A stretch of DNA of 43,912 bases. It comes from Frankia tisae (GTDB lineage: Bacteria; Actinomycetota; Actinomycetes; Frankiales; Frankiaceae). The translations under genes and the position numbers were made by a program. Below are positions 32,544 to 40,730 of this stretch, one piece after another. Position 1 is the first letter of the stretch. Each line of letters starts with the position of its first letter. The notes beneath the pieces are model-generated. The model was not told the origin of the DNA. It saw only the letters and a list, made by a program, of their open reading frames with translations, and did no database searches. The stretch lies in assembly GCF_025403405.1 (NCBI RefSeq), contig NZ_JANEZT010000006.1:1-43912 (forward strand), in the 5' to 3' direction.

Positions 32544-33584
32544 ATGGCGGCAGGACTTGACCGTGAGAAGGCGTTGGATAACGCCTTGGCGCAGATCGAC
32601 AAGGCGTTCGGTAAGGGATCGGTCATGCGGTTGGGGGACGAGACCCGGCCGCCGATCCAGGTGATCCCCACCGGCTCGATCGCGCTGGATGTCGCGCTCG
32701 GCATCGGCGGGCTCCCGCGGGGCCGGGTCATCGAGATCTATGGCCCGGAGTCGTCCGGGAAGACGACCGTCGCCCTGCACGCGGTGGCCAACGCGCAGGC
32801 CGCCGGCGGCATCGCGGCGTTCATCGACGCCGAGCACGCCCTTGATCCAGAGTATGCGGGAAAGCTCGGCGTCGACGTCGACAACCTGCTGGTCTCCCAG
32901 CCGGACACCGGTGAGCAGGCACTCGAGATCGCGGACATGCTCGTGCGGTCCGGCGCGCTGGACATCATCGTCATCGACTCGGTGGCGGCGCTGGTGCCGC
33001 GGGCCGAGATCGAGGGTGAGATGGGAGACAGCCACGTCGGCCTCCAGGCCCGCCTGATGTCGCAGGCCCTGCGCAAGATGACGGGCGCGCTGGCGAACTC
33101 CGGCACGACCGCGATTTTCATCAACCAGCTGCGCGAGAAGATCGGCGTCATGTTCGGTTCACCGGAGACCACGACCGGTGGAAAGGCCCTGAAGTTCTAT
33201 GCGTCGGTGCGCCTCGACGTCCGCCGCATCGAGACGCTCAAGGACGGCGCGGAAGCCGTGGGTAACCGTACCCGGGTCAAGGTGGTGAAGAACAAGGTCG
33301 CCCCGCCGTTCCGGACCGCCGAATTCGACATCGTCTACGGCGGCGGAATCAGTCGCGAGGGTTCCCTCATCGACATGGGCGTCGAACACGGCATCATCCG
33401 CAAGTCCGGTGCCTGGTACACCTACGACGGTGACCAGCTCGGCCAGGGCAAGGAGAACGCCCGGTCGTTCCTGCGGGACAATCCCGACCTGGCCAACGAG
33501 ATCGAGAAGAAGATCAAGGAAAAACTCGGCCTCCTGCCCAGCGTCGAATCCGACGTTGTGGCACCGGTCCCCATCGACCTCTAA
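32544..33584 (+). CDS. recA: Recombinase RecA
   Basis: 346 residues, full length, no intein. RecA forms filaments on single-stranded DNA, drives strand exchange and activates LexA self-cleavage. Seen: [20 protein letters not shown], Walker A GPESSGKT at about 66-73, [10 protein letters not shown], Walker [13 protein letters not shown], loop L1/L2 regions ([40 protein letters not shown]) and the ATP-cap [11 protein letters not shown] near the end. Start ATG 32544 matches the family N-terminus and has GGAGTGA a few bases upstream; GTG 32505 is an alternative. Regulated by the SOS box at 32405. recX follows after 3 bases. Confidence 0.98.
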   Translation: MAAGLDREKALDNALAQIDKAFGKGSVMRLGDETRPPIQVIPTGSIALDVALGIGGLPRGRVIEIYGPESSGKTTVALHAVANAQAAGGIAAFIDAEHALDPEYAGKLGVDVDNLLVSQPDTGEQALEIADMLVRSGALDIIVIDSVAALVPRAEIEGEMGDSHVGLQARLMSQALRKMTGALANSGTTAIFINQLREKIGVMFGSPETTTGGKALKFYASVRLDVRRIETLKDGAEAVGNRTRVKVVKNKVAPPFRTAEFDIVYGGGISREGSLIDMGVEHGIIRKSGAWYTYDGDQLGQGKENARSFLRDNPDLANEIEKKIKEKLGLLPSVESDVVAPVPIDL

Positions 33585-33587
33585 CCG

Positions 33588-34196
33588 ATGGTGGAAGCCG
33601 GTCGGCGCGACGCCGAACGCCGTCCGGCCACCGGCACCGACGCCTCGGGCGATCCTGGTGCCGGTCGGCCGACGGATCCGGTTGTCGTCGCACGGGAGAT
33701 CTGCCTGCGCCAGCTAGCGACGCGGGCGCGTAGCAGAGCCGAGTTGGCCACGACCTTGCGCCGCCGAGGCGTGGCCGACGACGTGGCCGCGACCGTCCTC
33801 GACCGGCTGGCCGCCGTCGGGCTCGTGGACGATGCGGCCTTCGCCGCTGCCTTCGTGTCCTCGGCGCGGTCCCAGCGTGGGTTGGGCCGGCAGGCGCTCG
33901 CCGCGGAACTGCGTCGGCGAGGGGTTCAACCAGCCATGGTCGAGGCGGCCACGGCCGTCGTCGCGGCGGAGGACGAGGAGGCCACAGCCCGGGATCTTGT
34001 CCGGCGCCGCTTGCGATCGATGGACCGGCTGCCCGAGCAGGCGCGGGCGCGGAGGCTGCTGGCCATGCTCATGCGTCGGGGCTACCCGCCCGCGCTCGCG
34101 ATCCGCGTCGTACGGGAGCAGTCCAGCGCCAATACCGACGACGGCGAGCCGCCGCCGACGACGTGGGACGGCGGGGATCTCGACCCCTCCGTGTGA
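33588..34196 (+). CDS. recX: Regulatory protein RecX
   Basis: 202 residues of tandem three-helix repeats (ICLRQLATRARSRAELATTL; GLVDDAAFAAAFVSSARSQR; GLGRQALAAELRRRGVQPAM; LLAMLMRRGYPPALAIRVVR). RecX binds RecA filaments and limits their activity. An unstructured N-terminus of about 35 residues and an acidic/Pro C-terminal tail are extra. Starting 3 bases after the recA stop, it is certainly cotranscribed and thus SOS-induced. Confidence 0.93.
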   Translation: MVEAGRRDAERRPATGTDASGDPGAGRPTDPVVVAREICLRQLATRARSRAELATTLRRRGVADDVAATVLDRLAAVGLVDDAAFAAAFVSSARSQRGLGRQALAAELRRRGVQPAMVEAATAVVAAEDEEATARDLVRRRLRSMDRLPEQARARRLLAMLMRRGYPPALAIRVVREQSSANTDDGEPPPTTWDGGDLDPSV

Positions 34197-34238
34197 GCGG
34201 TAGCGGGATTTTCGCCGGTTGTCAATGTGACGAATTTC

Positions 34239-34268
34239 TTGACCGGAGAATGCAACCCGACTTATTCT
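34239..34268 (+). promoter_or_regulatory. Strong sigma-70-type promoter upstream of RNase Y
   Basis: TTGACC (34239-34244), an 18-base spacer, and TATTCT (34263-34268). It is the best -35/-10 pair I see in the window and lies in a locally AT-rich patch 278 bases before the RNase Y start, giving a long leader. Confidence 0.6.
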
Positions 34269-34287
34269 CCCAGAAAGGTGACAGGAT

Positions 34288-34416
34288 CCTCCGCGGCGAC
34301 GCGGTGACGATAGCTCGTTCAACTTCACAAGGAGGCAGCCGCCGCGAGCGGGTGCCCGAGTCGCTATGCCGGGATGGGCCATCACCGCTGATGGTCTGCT
34401 CTAGCGTGCCGCCGTG
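34288..34416 (+). promoter_or_regulatory. Structured leader of the RNase Y gene, with second promoter-like element
   Basis: Two pairings exclude each other: CCTCC (34288-34292) with GGAGG (34331-34335), and CGCGGCG (34292-34298) with CGCCGCG (34340-34346). GGAGG is preceded by AA, an ideal ribosome-binding sequence, but no start codon lies at a usable distance; the nearest GTG (34352) opens a frame without codon bias. Further on, TAGCGT (34402-34407) lies 6 bases before GTG 34414 (five-codon frame VGSLS, TAA). This could be an RNA-level control of RNase Y, which in other bacteria self-regulates, but the function is inference. Confidence 0.35.
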
Positions 34417-34545
34417 GGCTCCTTATCGTAATGATGGAGTCCGCGTGCTGTCCCTCCACGGCTGTAGATCGCGCCGGGTCGTGGGTCCTTCGCCGCTCCG
34501 ATCCAGCCTGCCTGGGCGGATCCGACGATAGCGGTGGGAGCAGCG

Positions 34546-36651
34546 ATGGACGGCGTTCTCGTCATCCTCTTGTCAGTCGTTCTCGTCGTGCTCATCGCGC
34601 TTATCCTCGCCGTGGCGTGGCTGGCGCGCACGGGGCGGGGGGATCGGCATTACGGTACCGCGATACATGCAGCCCGGAGCTCCTCGGGTACCGCGGCCGC
34701 GGCCAACGCGCACCCGCTCGACGACGAGGACGAGGAACCCGCAGTCCGGGTGCTCCCCCCCGTCCGCTCTGCCGCCGACGGCGCTCAGCCAGCCGGCGCC
34801 GCCCCGGTGACGGCCGTCGGTGGCTCGCCGGTCGCCACGGGGGCGGGTTCCGGTTCCGCGCCCTCCGGGCGGGTGCCGAGCGATGCCGTCGTCGCACCGG
34901 ATCCCGACTCTGGCGACGGTGATGGTGGTGCGTCTGCACCGGCGACCGGATCGCCCGCCGGGCCGGGCCGGGCCGACGCTCCGCTCGTCGCCGAGGCGCC
35001 GAGGCAGGAGGTGGCGTCGCAGGAGGCGGCGCCTCGGGAGGTGGCGTCGGCGTTGCGGGCCGCCGAGCGGGAGGCCGCGCAGATTGTCGCGCGCGCCGAA
35101 CGTGAGGCGGCGGAACGGCTGGCTCGCGGCGAGCGGGAGGCTGCGGAGATCCGCCGTCGTGGCGACGACGAGGTCGCCTCGCTGCGCAAGCAGGCGGTCG
35201 CTGACGCCGCGGCCGACGCGTCCCGGGCGGAGGCGGCGGCGCGTGACGTGGCCCGGGCCGAGCTGGAGGCTGCCCGGGCCGAGATCGCCTCGGCCCGGGC
35301 CTCCTTCGAGGAGGAGCTGCGGGTCCGGCGGGCTGAACTGCGCGGCCGGGACGAGGCGCTGGCGGCCCGCGATCAGCGGGTCGAGGAGCGCACCGCCGGC
35401 CTGGACGAACACGCCAGTCGGCTCGCCGCACGTGAACAGGACCTGCTCGACCGGGAGGACGAGCTGGCCCGCAAGGCGATCGAGGCGTCCGGCGTGGAGG
35501 CCGCGCGGCAGGCGGCGCTGGAGCGGATCGCCGAGCTCACCGCGGCGCAGGCCCGCGCGGAGCTGGTCTCGACCATCGAGCACGAGGCCCGCCGCGAGGC
35601 CGCCCTGCTTGTTCGCGCGATCGAGTCGCAGGCCGAGGAGGAAGGAGAGGAACGCGCCCGCCGGATCGTGACCACGGCCATCCAGCGGGTCGCCTCGGAG
35701 CAGACCGCCGAGTCCGTCGTCACCGTGCTGCACCTGCCGGGCGATGAGATGAAGGGCCGGATCATCGGCCGCGAGGGGCGCAACATCCGCACGTTCGAGT
35801 CCGTGACCGGGGTGAACGTGCTGATCGACGACACCCCCGAGGCGGTCCTGCTGAGCTGTTTCGACCCGGTGCGCAGGGAGATCGGCCGGATAACGTTGGC
35901 GGCGCTGGTGTCCGACGGGCGCATCCACCCGCATCGCATCGAGGAGGAGTACGCGCGGGCCCAGGTGGAGGTGGAGGAGCGGTGCGTGCGCGCAGGCGAG
36001 GACGCGCTGCTCGAGACCGGGATCTCCGAGATGCACCCCGAGCTGGTCACCCTGCTCGGTCGGCTGCGTTACCGCACCAGCTACGGCCAGAACGTGCTCG
36101 CGCACCTCATCGAGAGCGCGCACCTCGCCGGGATCATGGCCGCGGAGCTGCGGATGGCGCTGCCCCTGGCGAAACGCGCCGCCCTGCTGCACGATCTCGG
36201 CAAGGCGCTCACGCACGAGGTCGAGGGTTCCCATGCGCTCATCGGTGCGGATATGGCCCGTCGTTACGGGGAGGACGAGGAGGTCGTGCACGCAATCGAG
36301 GCCCACCACAACGAGGTCGCGCCCCGCTCGTTGTGCGCCGTGCTGACCCAGGCGGCCGACCAGATTTCCGGCGGCCGGCCGGGGGCCCGCCGCAACAGTC
36401 TGGAGTCGTATGTGAAGCGGCTCGAACGGATCGAGCAGATCGCCGGTGACCGCCCGGGGGTCGACCGGGTGTTCGCGATGCAGGCCGGGCGGGAGGTGCG
36501 GGTCATGGTCATCCCCGAGGAGGTCGACGACGTCGCCGCTCACCTGCTCGCCCGCGACGTCGCCAGGCAGATCGAGGACGAGCTGACCTACCCGGGTCAG
36601 ATCCGAGTGACCGTGGTCCGCGAGACCCGGGCGGTGGGCACGGCCCGCTGA
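34546..36651 (+). CDS. rny: Ribonuclease Y
   Basis: 701 residues, longer than the roughly 520 of Firmicutes because of a disordered Ala/Pro/Glu region after the membrane helix. RNase Y is a membrane-bound endoribonuclease that starts mRNA decay. Residues 3-26 form the anchor (VLVILLSVVLVVLIALILAV); about 150-330 a long coiled coil rich in Glu/Arg/Ala; a KH domain near 400-465 (MKGRIIGREGRNIRTFESVT); and an HD domain near 515-610 with HLAGIMAAELR and LLHDLGKAL, the metal-binding His-Asp pair, followed by AIEAHHNEV. Start ATG 34546 has GGGAG (34536-34540). It ends 22 bases from the convergent gluD stop. Confidence 0.95.
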   Translation: MDGVLVILLSVVLVVLIALILAVAWLARTGRGDRHYGTAIHAARSSSGTAAAANAHPLDDEDEEPAVRVLPPVRSAADGAQPAGAAPVTAVGGSPVATGAGSGSAPSGRVPSDAVVAPDPDSGDGDGGASAPATGSPAGPGRADAPLVAEAPRQEVASQEAAPREVASALRAAEREAAQIVARAEREAAERLARGEREAAEIRRRGDDEVASLRKQAVADAAADASRAEAAARDVARAELEAARAEIASARASFEEELRVRRAELRGRDEALAARDQRVEERTAGLDEHASRLAAREQDLLDREDELARKAIEASGVEAARQAALERIAELTAAQARAELVSTIEHEARREAALLVRAIESQAEEEGEERARRIVTTAIQRVASEQTAESVVTVLHLPGDEMKGRIIGREGRNIRTFESVTGVNVLIDDTPEAVLLSCFDPVRREIGRITLAALVSDGRIHPHRIEEEYARAQVEVEERCVRAGEDALLETGISEMHPELVTLLGRLRYRTSYGQNVLAHLIESAHLAGIMAAELRMALPLAKRAALLHDLGKALTHEVEGSHALIGADMARRYGEDEEVVHAIEAHHNEVAPRSLCAVLTQAADQISGGRPGARRNSLESYVKRLERIEQIAGDRPGVDRVFAMQAGREVRVMVIPEEVDDVAAHLLARDVARQIEDELTYPGQIRVTVVRETRAVGTAR

Positions 36652-36673
36652 CCAGCCCGGCCAGCCCGGCGGT

Positions 36674-37576
36674 TCAGGTCCGGGCGCTGTCCGGCCCACT
36701 CGGCTCGGGCAGCGCAGCCGTCGCAGCCGCGGCATCCATCGGCAGCTCCGCGTGCCGCCCGCCGAGCCGGCGGCTCTGCCGGCGATCGAGCCAGCGGGCC
36801 AGCGCCGACAGCAGGCCGTTGGTCACGATGTAGATCGCGGCGATCGCCGTGTAGATCGGCAGGGCATATCGGCTGCCGAGGAACTCCACGGCGCCGCGCC
36901 CGGAGCGCAGCAGCTCGCTGTAGGCGATGACGAAACCGAGGGAGGTGTCCTTGAGCAGGGTCACGAGCTGGCTGATCAGCGTCGGGCTCATCCGCCGGAC
37001 CGCCTGCGGGAACTGGATGAGTCGGAAGATCTGCAGCGGCCGCAGCCCGAGCGCACTGGCGGCCTCGGTCTGCCCCCGGTCGATCGAGGCGATTCCCGCC
37101 CGGAAGATCTCGCTGATCACTGCCCCGTTGTAGGCGGTCAGGCCGAGGACCAGGGCCCAGAAGGCCGACAGCTGCCAACCGAGCGCCGGCAGGCCCAGGT
37201 AGGCGAACAGGATCAGCATGAGCACCGGCAAGCTACGGAACAACTCGACCACAGCGGTGGCCGGGATGCGCACGGCCCATTGCCGCGACGTTCGCGCCAA
37301 CGCCAGCGCGATGCCCAGGGCCGCGGCGAACACCATCGCCGTCAGCGCTGCGCGCAGCGTGTCGAGCAGGCCGTTCCACAGCAGGGTTCGCAGGTCGGGC
37401 TGGTCGACGAACACGCTCCACAGCTCGCCGTCGAGCTGGCCTTTGTCCGCCAGTCGCAGCAGCGCCAGCGTGACCAGGCCGGCGAGGACGACGAGCGCGA
37501 GGATGCTGGAGATCAGGATGCGCCGCCGGCCCCGGGGACCGGGCGGATCCGCCAGGACGATCGGTGTGCCGCTCAT
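36674..37576 (-). CDS. gluD: Glutamate-type ABC transporter permease GluD
   Basis: 300 residues with about five membrane helices. An amino-acid permease of the His/Glu/Gln family; the cytoplasmic loop that docks to the ATPase is visible as QTEAASALGLRPLQIFRLIQ (EAA motif). Periplasmic-side and pore helices: RAALTAMVFAAALGIALALA, VLMLILFAYLGLPALGW. The start ATG overlaps the gluC stop by four bases. It is the last gene of gluABCD, the same order as in Streptomyces and Corynebacterium, downstream of recA-recX as in Streptomyces. The C-terminal 35 residues are Ala/Pro-rich and not conserved. Confidence 0.92.
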   Translation of the reverse strand: MSGTPIVLADPPGPRGRRRILISSILALVVLAGLVTLALLRLADKGQLDGELWSVFVDQPDLRTLLWNGLLDTLRAALTAMVFAAALGIALALARTSRQWAVRIPATAVVELFRSLPVLMLILFAYLGLPALGWQLSAFWALVLGLTAYNGAVISEIFRAGIASIDRGQTEAASALGLRPLQIFRLIQFPQAVRRMSPTLISQLVTLLKDTSLGFVIAYSELLRSGRGAVEFLGSRYALPIYTAIAAIYIVTNGLLSALARWLDRRQSRRLGGRHAELPMDAAAATAALPEPSGPDSART

Positions 37577-38268
37577 CGTGCGCTCGCCACTCGTCGTTCG
37601 GTCAGGGCCAGCGCGCCCGCCAGCGCCAGGGTGAGGATCAGGTAGGCGACGACACCGCCGAGCAGCACGGCGATGACCGAGTCCGGGTTGGCCGTCGTCA
37701 GCCGCTGCACCACCCCGGTCAGCTCCTGGACGCCGAACGCCGCGGCGATCGAGGTGTTGCGGATCAGCGCGCTGATCACGCTGCCGAGGGGCTGGAGCAC
37801 GTTGCGGAACGCCTGCGGCAGCACGATCATCCGCAGCGTCTGGGTGAAGGTCAGGCCGAGTGCGCGGGCGGCCTCGGCCTGACCGAGATCGACCCCGTTG
37901 ATGCCGGAGCGGACCGCCTCGCAGACCAGTGCCCCGTGGTAGATCGACAAGGCGACCACCGCGAAGGTGAAGTAGGAGAACCTGATGTCGACCTGTGGCA
38001 GGACGAACACGACGAAGAAGAACACCACGGTCAACGGGGTGTTGCGGACGATCTCCACGTAGGCGGTGCCGAACCAGCGCAGTGGGGGCACCGGGGAGAC
38101 CCGCATCGCCGCGAGCGCGGTGCCGAGGATCAGCGCCGCGATCGCGGCGAACAGGCTCAGACCCACCGTGCGGCGGAATCCCTCGGCGAAGATGTCGAGG
38201 TTGTCGAAGACGGCGTCGATCGCGATGCTCCCTCGTGCGGTGGAACGCCCGATGCGGTGCGGCGGCAC
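37573..38268 (-). CDS. gluC: Glutamate-type ABC transporter permease GluC
   Basis: 231 residues, inner-membrane permease partner of GluD. Seen: GFRRTVGLSLFAAIAALILG, the conserved YVEIVRNTPLTVVFFFVVF, and the EAA loop QAEAARALGLTFTQTLRMIV. Start GTG 38268 is the only start in reach; the conserved part begins around VFDNLDIF, about residue 20. The 95-base gap to gluB contains GC-rich sequence without an obvious promoter; the ATGA overlap with gluD implies coupled translation. Confidence 0.92.
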   Translation of the reverse strand: MPPHRIGRSTARGSIAIDAVFDNLDIFAEGFRRTVGLSLFAAIAALILGTALAAMRVSPVPPLRWFGTAYVEIVRNTPLTVVFFFVVFVLPQVDIRFSYFTFAVVALSIYHGALVCEAVRSGINGVDLGQAEAARALGLTFTQTLRMIVLPQAFRNVLQPLGSVISALIRNTSIAAAFGVQELTGVVQRLTTANPDSVIAVLLGGVVAYLILTLALAGALALTERRVASAR

Positions 38269-38363
38269 GACGGCGGCGAGGGCCGGGACGGCGCTGGGGC
38301 TGGCCGGTGGCCGCCCCGAGCCCCCGCCGCGTCAGCGGGTGCGGACCCGCGTGCTCACGTGGA

Positions 38364-39389
38364 TCAGGAGGTGTACCGGTCGACGGGAGGCGGGGTCGGC
38401 GTGGTCGGCTCGACCTTGCCGACGGTCGAGCTGAACGCCTTCGCCCAACGGCCGTCCTTGTAGGAGGCCTCCAGCGTGTCGTTGATGAAGGTCCGGAAGG
38501 CGGTGTCGCCCTTCTTGATCCCGATGCCGTACGGCTCCTTGGTGAAGGTGCCGCCCACGAGCTTGAAGGCGTCCGGGTCCTTGTCGATGAGGCCGAGGAG
38601 GATCACGTTGTCGGTGGTGACCGCGTCCACCTGCTTGTTCTTCAACGCGTCGGCGCACTTGCTGTACACGTCGAACAGGACCAGCTGGGCGGCGGGCGCC
38701 ACCTTGCGGATGTTCTCCGCCGGGGTGGAGCCGCTGACCGAGCACACCTTCTTGCCGGCGAGGGAGTCCTTGCCGGTGATGTCGGTGTTGTTCTTCGCCA
38801 CCATGATCGACTGGCCGGCGACGTAGTACGGCCCGGCGAAGTCGACGACCTTCTTGCGCTTGTCGTTGATCGTGTATGTGGCGACGACCATGTTGACCCG
38901 GCCCTGCTGGATGAACGGCTCGCGGTTGGCCGACACCGTCTCCACGAAGTTCACCTTGTCCCGGGGGATCCCGAGCGCGTCGGTGACGATCTCCGCGATC
39001 TCGACGTCGAAGCCCTCGGGCTTGCCGCTGAGGTTCTTCAGGCCGAACAGGTTCTGGTCGAACTTGGTCCCGATGGTGATCTTTCCGGCGTCGTGGAGCT
39101 TGGCCATCGTGGTACCGGGGGCGAAGCTCGCCGCGGCGTTCGGGGTGGCCGTGTCCCCGCCGTCGTCGTCGCTGCCGCAGGCGGTCAGGCCGACGGTGGC
39201 GACCATCGCGACGCCGAGCAGCAACGCGCCGCCGCGCTGCCGCCGGGCGCGGCCGGGGCCGGGGCCGCCGAAGCGCCGGGGTGAGCCCCCGACCGGCTGC
39301 CCGGGGTCCCCGGGGTCCCCGGGGTCCCCGAGGTCCCCGGGAAGATGTTCGGCGGTTGGCCGCCGGCCCCGAATAAACGGTGTACGCAT
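38364..39389 (-). CDS. gluB: Glutamate-binding lipoprotein GluB
   Basis: 341 residues. The extracellular solute-binding protein of the gluABCD importer. A hydrophobic helix (ALLLGVAMVATVG) runs into a lipobox LTAC with Cys 71, so the mature protein is lipid-anchored, followed by the amino-acid-binding fold (TIGTKFDQNLFGLKNLSGKP, FDVEIAEIVTDALGI, VNMVVATYTINDKRK, DAVTTDNVILLGLID). The region before the hydrophobic helix is about 53 residues, far longer than a usual signal peptide n-region, and contains a GDP-GDP-GDP repeat from a 9-bp tandem DNA repeat (about 39300-39340). ATG 39389 has a GAGAGGA site; no later start exists before the lipobox. Confidence 0.92.
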   Translation of the reverse strand: MRTPFIRGRRPTAEHLPGDLGDPGDPGDPGQPVGGSPRRFGGPGPGRARRQRGGALLLGVAMVATVGLTACGSDDDGGDTATPNAAASFAPGTTMAKLHDAGKITIGTKFDQNLFGLKNLSGKPEGFDVEIAEIVTDALGIPRDKVNFVETVSANREPFIQQGRVNMVVATYTINDKRKKVVDFAGPYYVAGQSIMVAKNNTDITGKDSLAGKKVCSVSGSTPAENIRKVAPAAQLVLFDVYSKCADALKNKQVDAVTTDNVILLGLIDKDPDAFKLVGGTFTKEPYGIGIKKGDTAFRTFINDTLEASYKDGRWAKAFSSTVGKVEPTTPTPPPVDRYTS

Positions 39390-39408
39390 GACCGAATCCT
39401 CTCGCGGT

Positions 39409-39432
39409 GATCCGGACCGCGGGGTCCGGATC
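39409..39432 (-). promoter_or_regulatory. Perfect hairpin just upstream of gluB
   Basis: GATCCGGACC (39409-39418), loop of four, GGTCCGGATC (39423-39432): a perfect 10-bp stem. It lies 20 bases before the gluB start in the gluA-gluB mRNA and may stabilise the 5' end of the gluB part after processing. Confidence 0.55.
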
Positions 39433-39492
39433 GGGCTCTGATGTCGAATGCGGTGTCCCGGTGCTGCCTGCGGCATGGCTCTCGCCCGGCGC

Positions 39493-39525
39493 CCGCGCGG
39501 GTGCAAGGGGGGCGCACCCGCGCGG
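39493..39525 (-). terminator. 12-bp hairpin right after gluA
   Basis: CCGCGCGGGTGC (39493-39504) with GCACCCGCGCGG (39514-39525), 9-base loop, starting 8 bases after the gluA stop on the minus strand. No U tract. It could be a partial terminator that makes gluA and gluBCD levels differ. Confidence 0.5.
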
Positions 39526-39532
39526 TGCCCGA

Positions 39533-40267
39533 TCAGTGCTGCAGGATCCTGGCCAGGAAGTCCCTGGCCCGTTCGGATTTCGGCGCGCCGAAGAACTCGT
39601 CGGGTGGAGCGATCTCGAGAATGCGGCCGTCGGCCATGAAGGCGACGCGGTCCGCGGCGGAGCGGGCGAAGCCCATCTCATGGGTGACCACGATCATGGT
39701 CATCCCGCTCGCGGCCAGGGAGCGCATGACGTCGAGCACCTCGGAGATCATCTCGGGATCCAGGGCCGAGGTCGGCTCGTCGAAAAGCATCAGCACCGGA
39801 TCCATGGCCAGCGCCCGGGCGATGGCGGCGCGCTGCTGCTGGCCGCCGGAGAGCTGGCGGGGCAGCCGGTCGGCCTTGTCCGCGATGCCGACCCTGGCCA
39901 GCAGCTCGCGGGCGCGGGCCTCGGCGGGACCCCGCTTCTGCCCGAGCACTTTCGTCGGCCCGAGCGTCACGTTGTCGAGAATCGTGCGGTGGGCGAACAG
40001 ATTGAACGACTGGAAAACCATTCCCACCCGAGAACGCATCCGGGCGAGTTCACGTCCCTCCGCGGGCAGTGGGTTGCCCTCGAACAGGATGCGGCCCTCG
40101 TCGATCGTCTCCAACCGGTTGATGCAACGGCACAGCGTCGACTTTCCGGACCCGGAGGGGCCGATGACGACCACGACCTCCCCTGCCTCGACGGTCAGGT
40201 CGACGTCGCTCAGTACTCGGTTGTCGCCGAAGGATTTCCCGACGCGTTCCAGGGTCACCAGGGGCAC
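39533..40267 (-). CDS. gluA: Glutamate-type ABC transporter ATPase GluA
   Basis: 244 residues, complete ATP-binding subunit. Walker [10 protein letters not shown] at about 36-44; Q-loop in [11 protein letters not shown]; signature LSGGQQQR near 139; Walker [13 protein letters not shown] near 160; H-loop VVTHEMGFA. Start GTG 40267 ([14 protein letters not shown]) has GGGAGG a few bases upstream. First gene of gluABCD, divergent from miaB across about 460 bases. Confidence 0.94.
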   Translation of the reverse strand: MPLVTLERVGKSFGDNRVLSDVDLTVEAGEVVVVIGPSGSGKSTLCRCINRLETIDEGRILFEGNPLPAEGRELARMRSRVGMVFQSFNLFAHRTILDNVTLGPTKVLGQKRGPAEARARELLARVGIADKADRLPRQLSGGQQQRAAIARALAMDPVLMLFDEPTSALDPEMISEVLDVMRSLAASGMTMIVVTHEMGFARSAADRVAFMADGRILEIAPPDEFFGAPKSERARDFLARILQH

Positions 40268-40717
40268 ATCGACCTCCCGACACAATGGCAGAACGGTGTG
40301 GTGTTGGGCCGAGCATCCCGGCAGGTCCCGGATGGGCGGGCCAGGCGCGCGGATCAGTCGTCGGTCTGACAGGTGGACGGCCGCCGCGCTCCGTTTCCGG
40401 ACCGTTAGGGCGGCATCCGCGGATGATACGCGACCGGGATCGGGAGTCCGCGAATCTGTATATTTCTTGACATTTTCCGGGCGGGTACCCCTGCCGGTGC
40501 CCCGGTGGGTGCCGGTGGCCGGCGCAGCGGGGCGTCGCCCGGGCGCCCACCCCCGCCCGTCCGCACACGCACTGCTCGGCCGCCGGCCGCCGTCTCGCCG
40601 GCTGTGACCTCTGTGTGTCCGCGTCTCGACCATCGTCTTCCCTGGTCACGGCCCCGATCGGGAGCCGTGTATCGGTCGCGGCCGGCGGTCGCCGGATGGG
40701 CCGCGACCGACGCGCCG
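40268..40717. promoter_or_regulatory. Divergent control region between gluA and miaB
   Basis: Contains CATCCGCGGATG (40414-40425), a perfect 12-bp palindrome that could be an operator for gluA, 147 bases upstream of its start. A short AT-rich patch (40453-40476) holds TTGACA on the plus strand (40467-40472) and TATACA on the minus strand (complement of 40457-40462), but neither has a partner element at the right spacing. The right part up to 40717 is GC-rich and I see nothing else in it. Confidence 0.35.
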
Positions 40718-40723
40718 TAGGCT
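40718..40723 (+). promoter_or_regulatory. -10 element for leaderless miaB transcript
   Basis: TAGGCT exactly 7 bases (ggtcgat) before the miaB GTG at 40731. There is no Shine-Dalgarno sequence before this GTG. Confidence 0.5.
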
Positions 40724-40730
40724 GGTCGAT

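Noticed and set aside
32544-33584. Intein in RecA, as known in some mycobacteria
   Set aside because: The RecA sequence is continuous through all known insertion points and has normal length.
34352-34531. 60-codon frame after AAGGAGG in the RNase Y leader
   Set aside because: The ribosome-binding sequence is 16 bases from the GTG and the third codon positions show no G/C bias.
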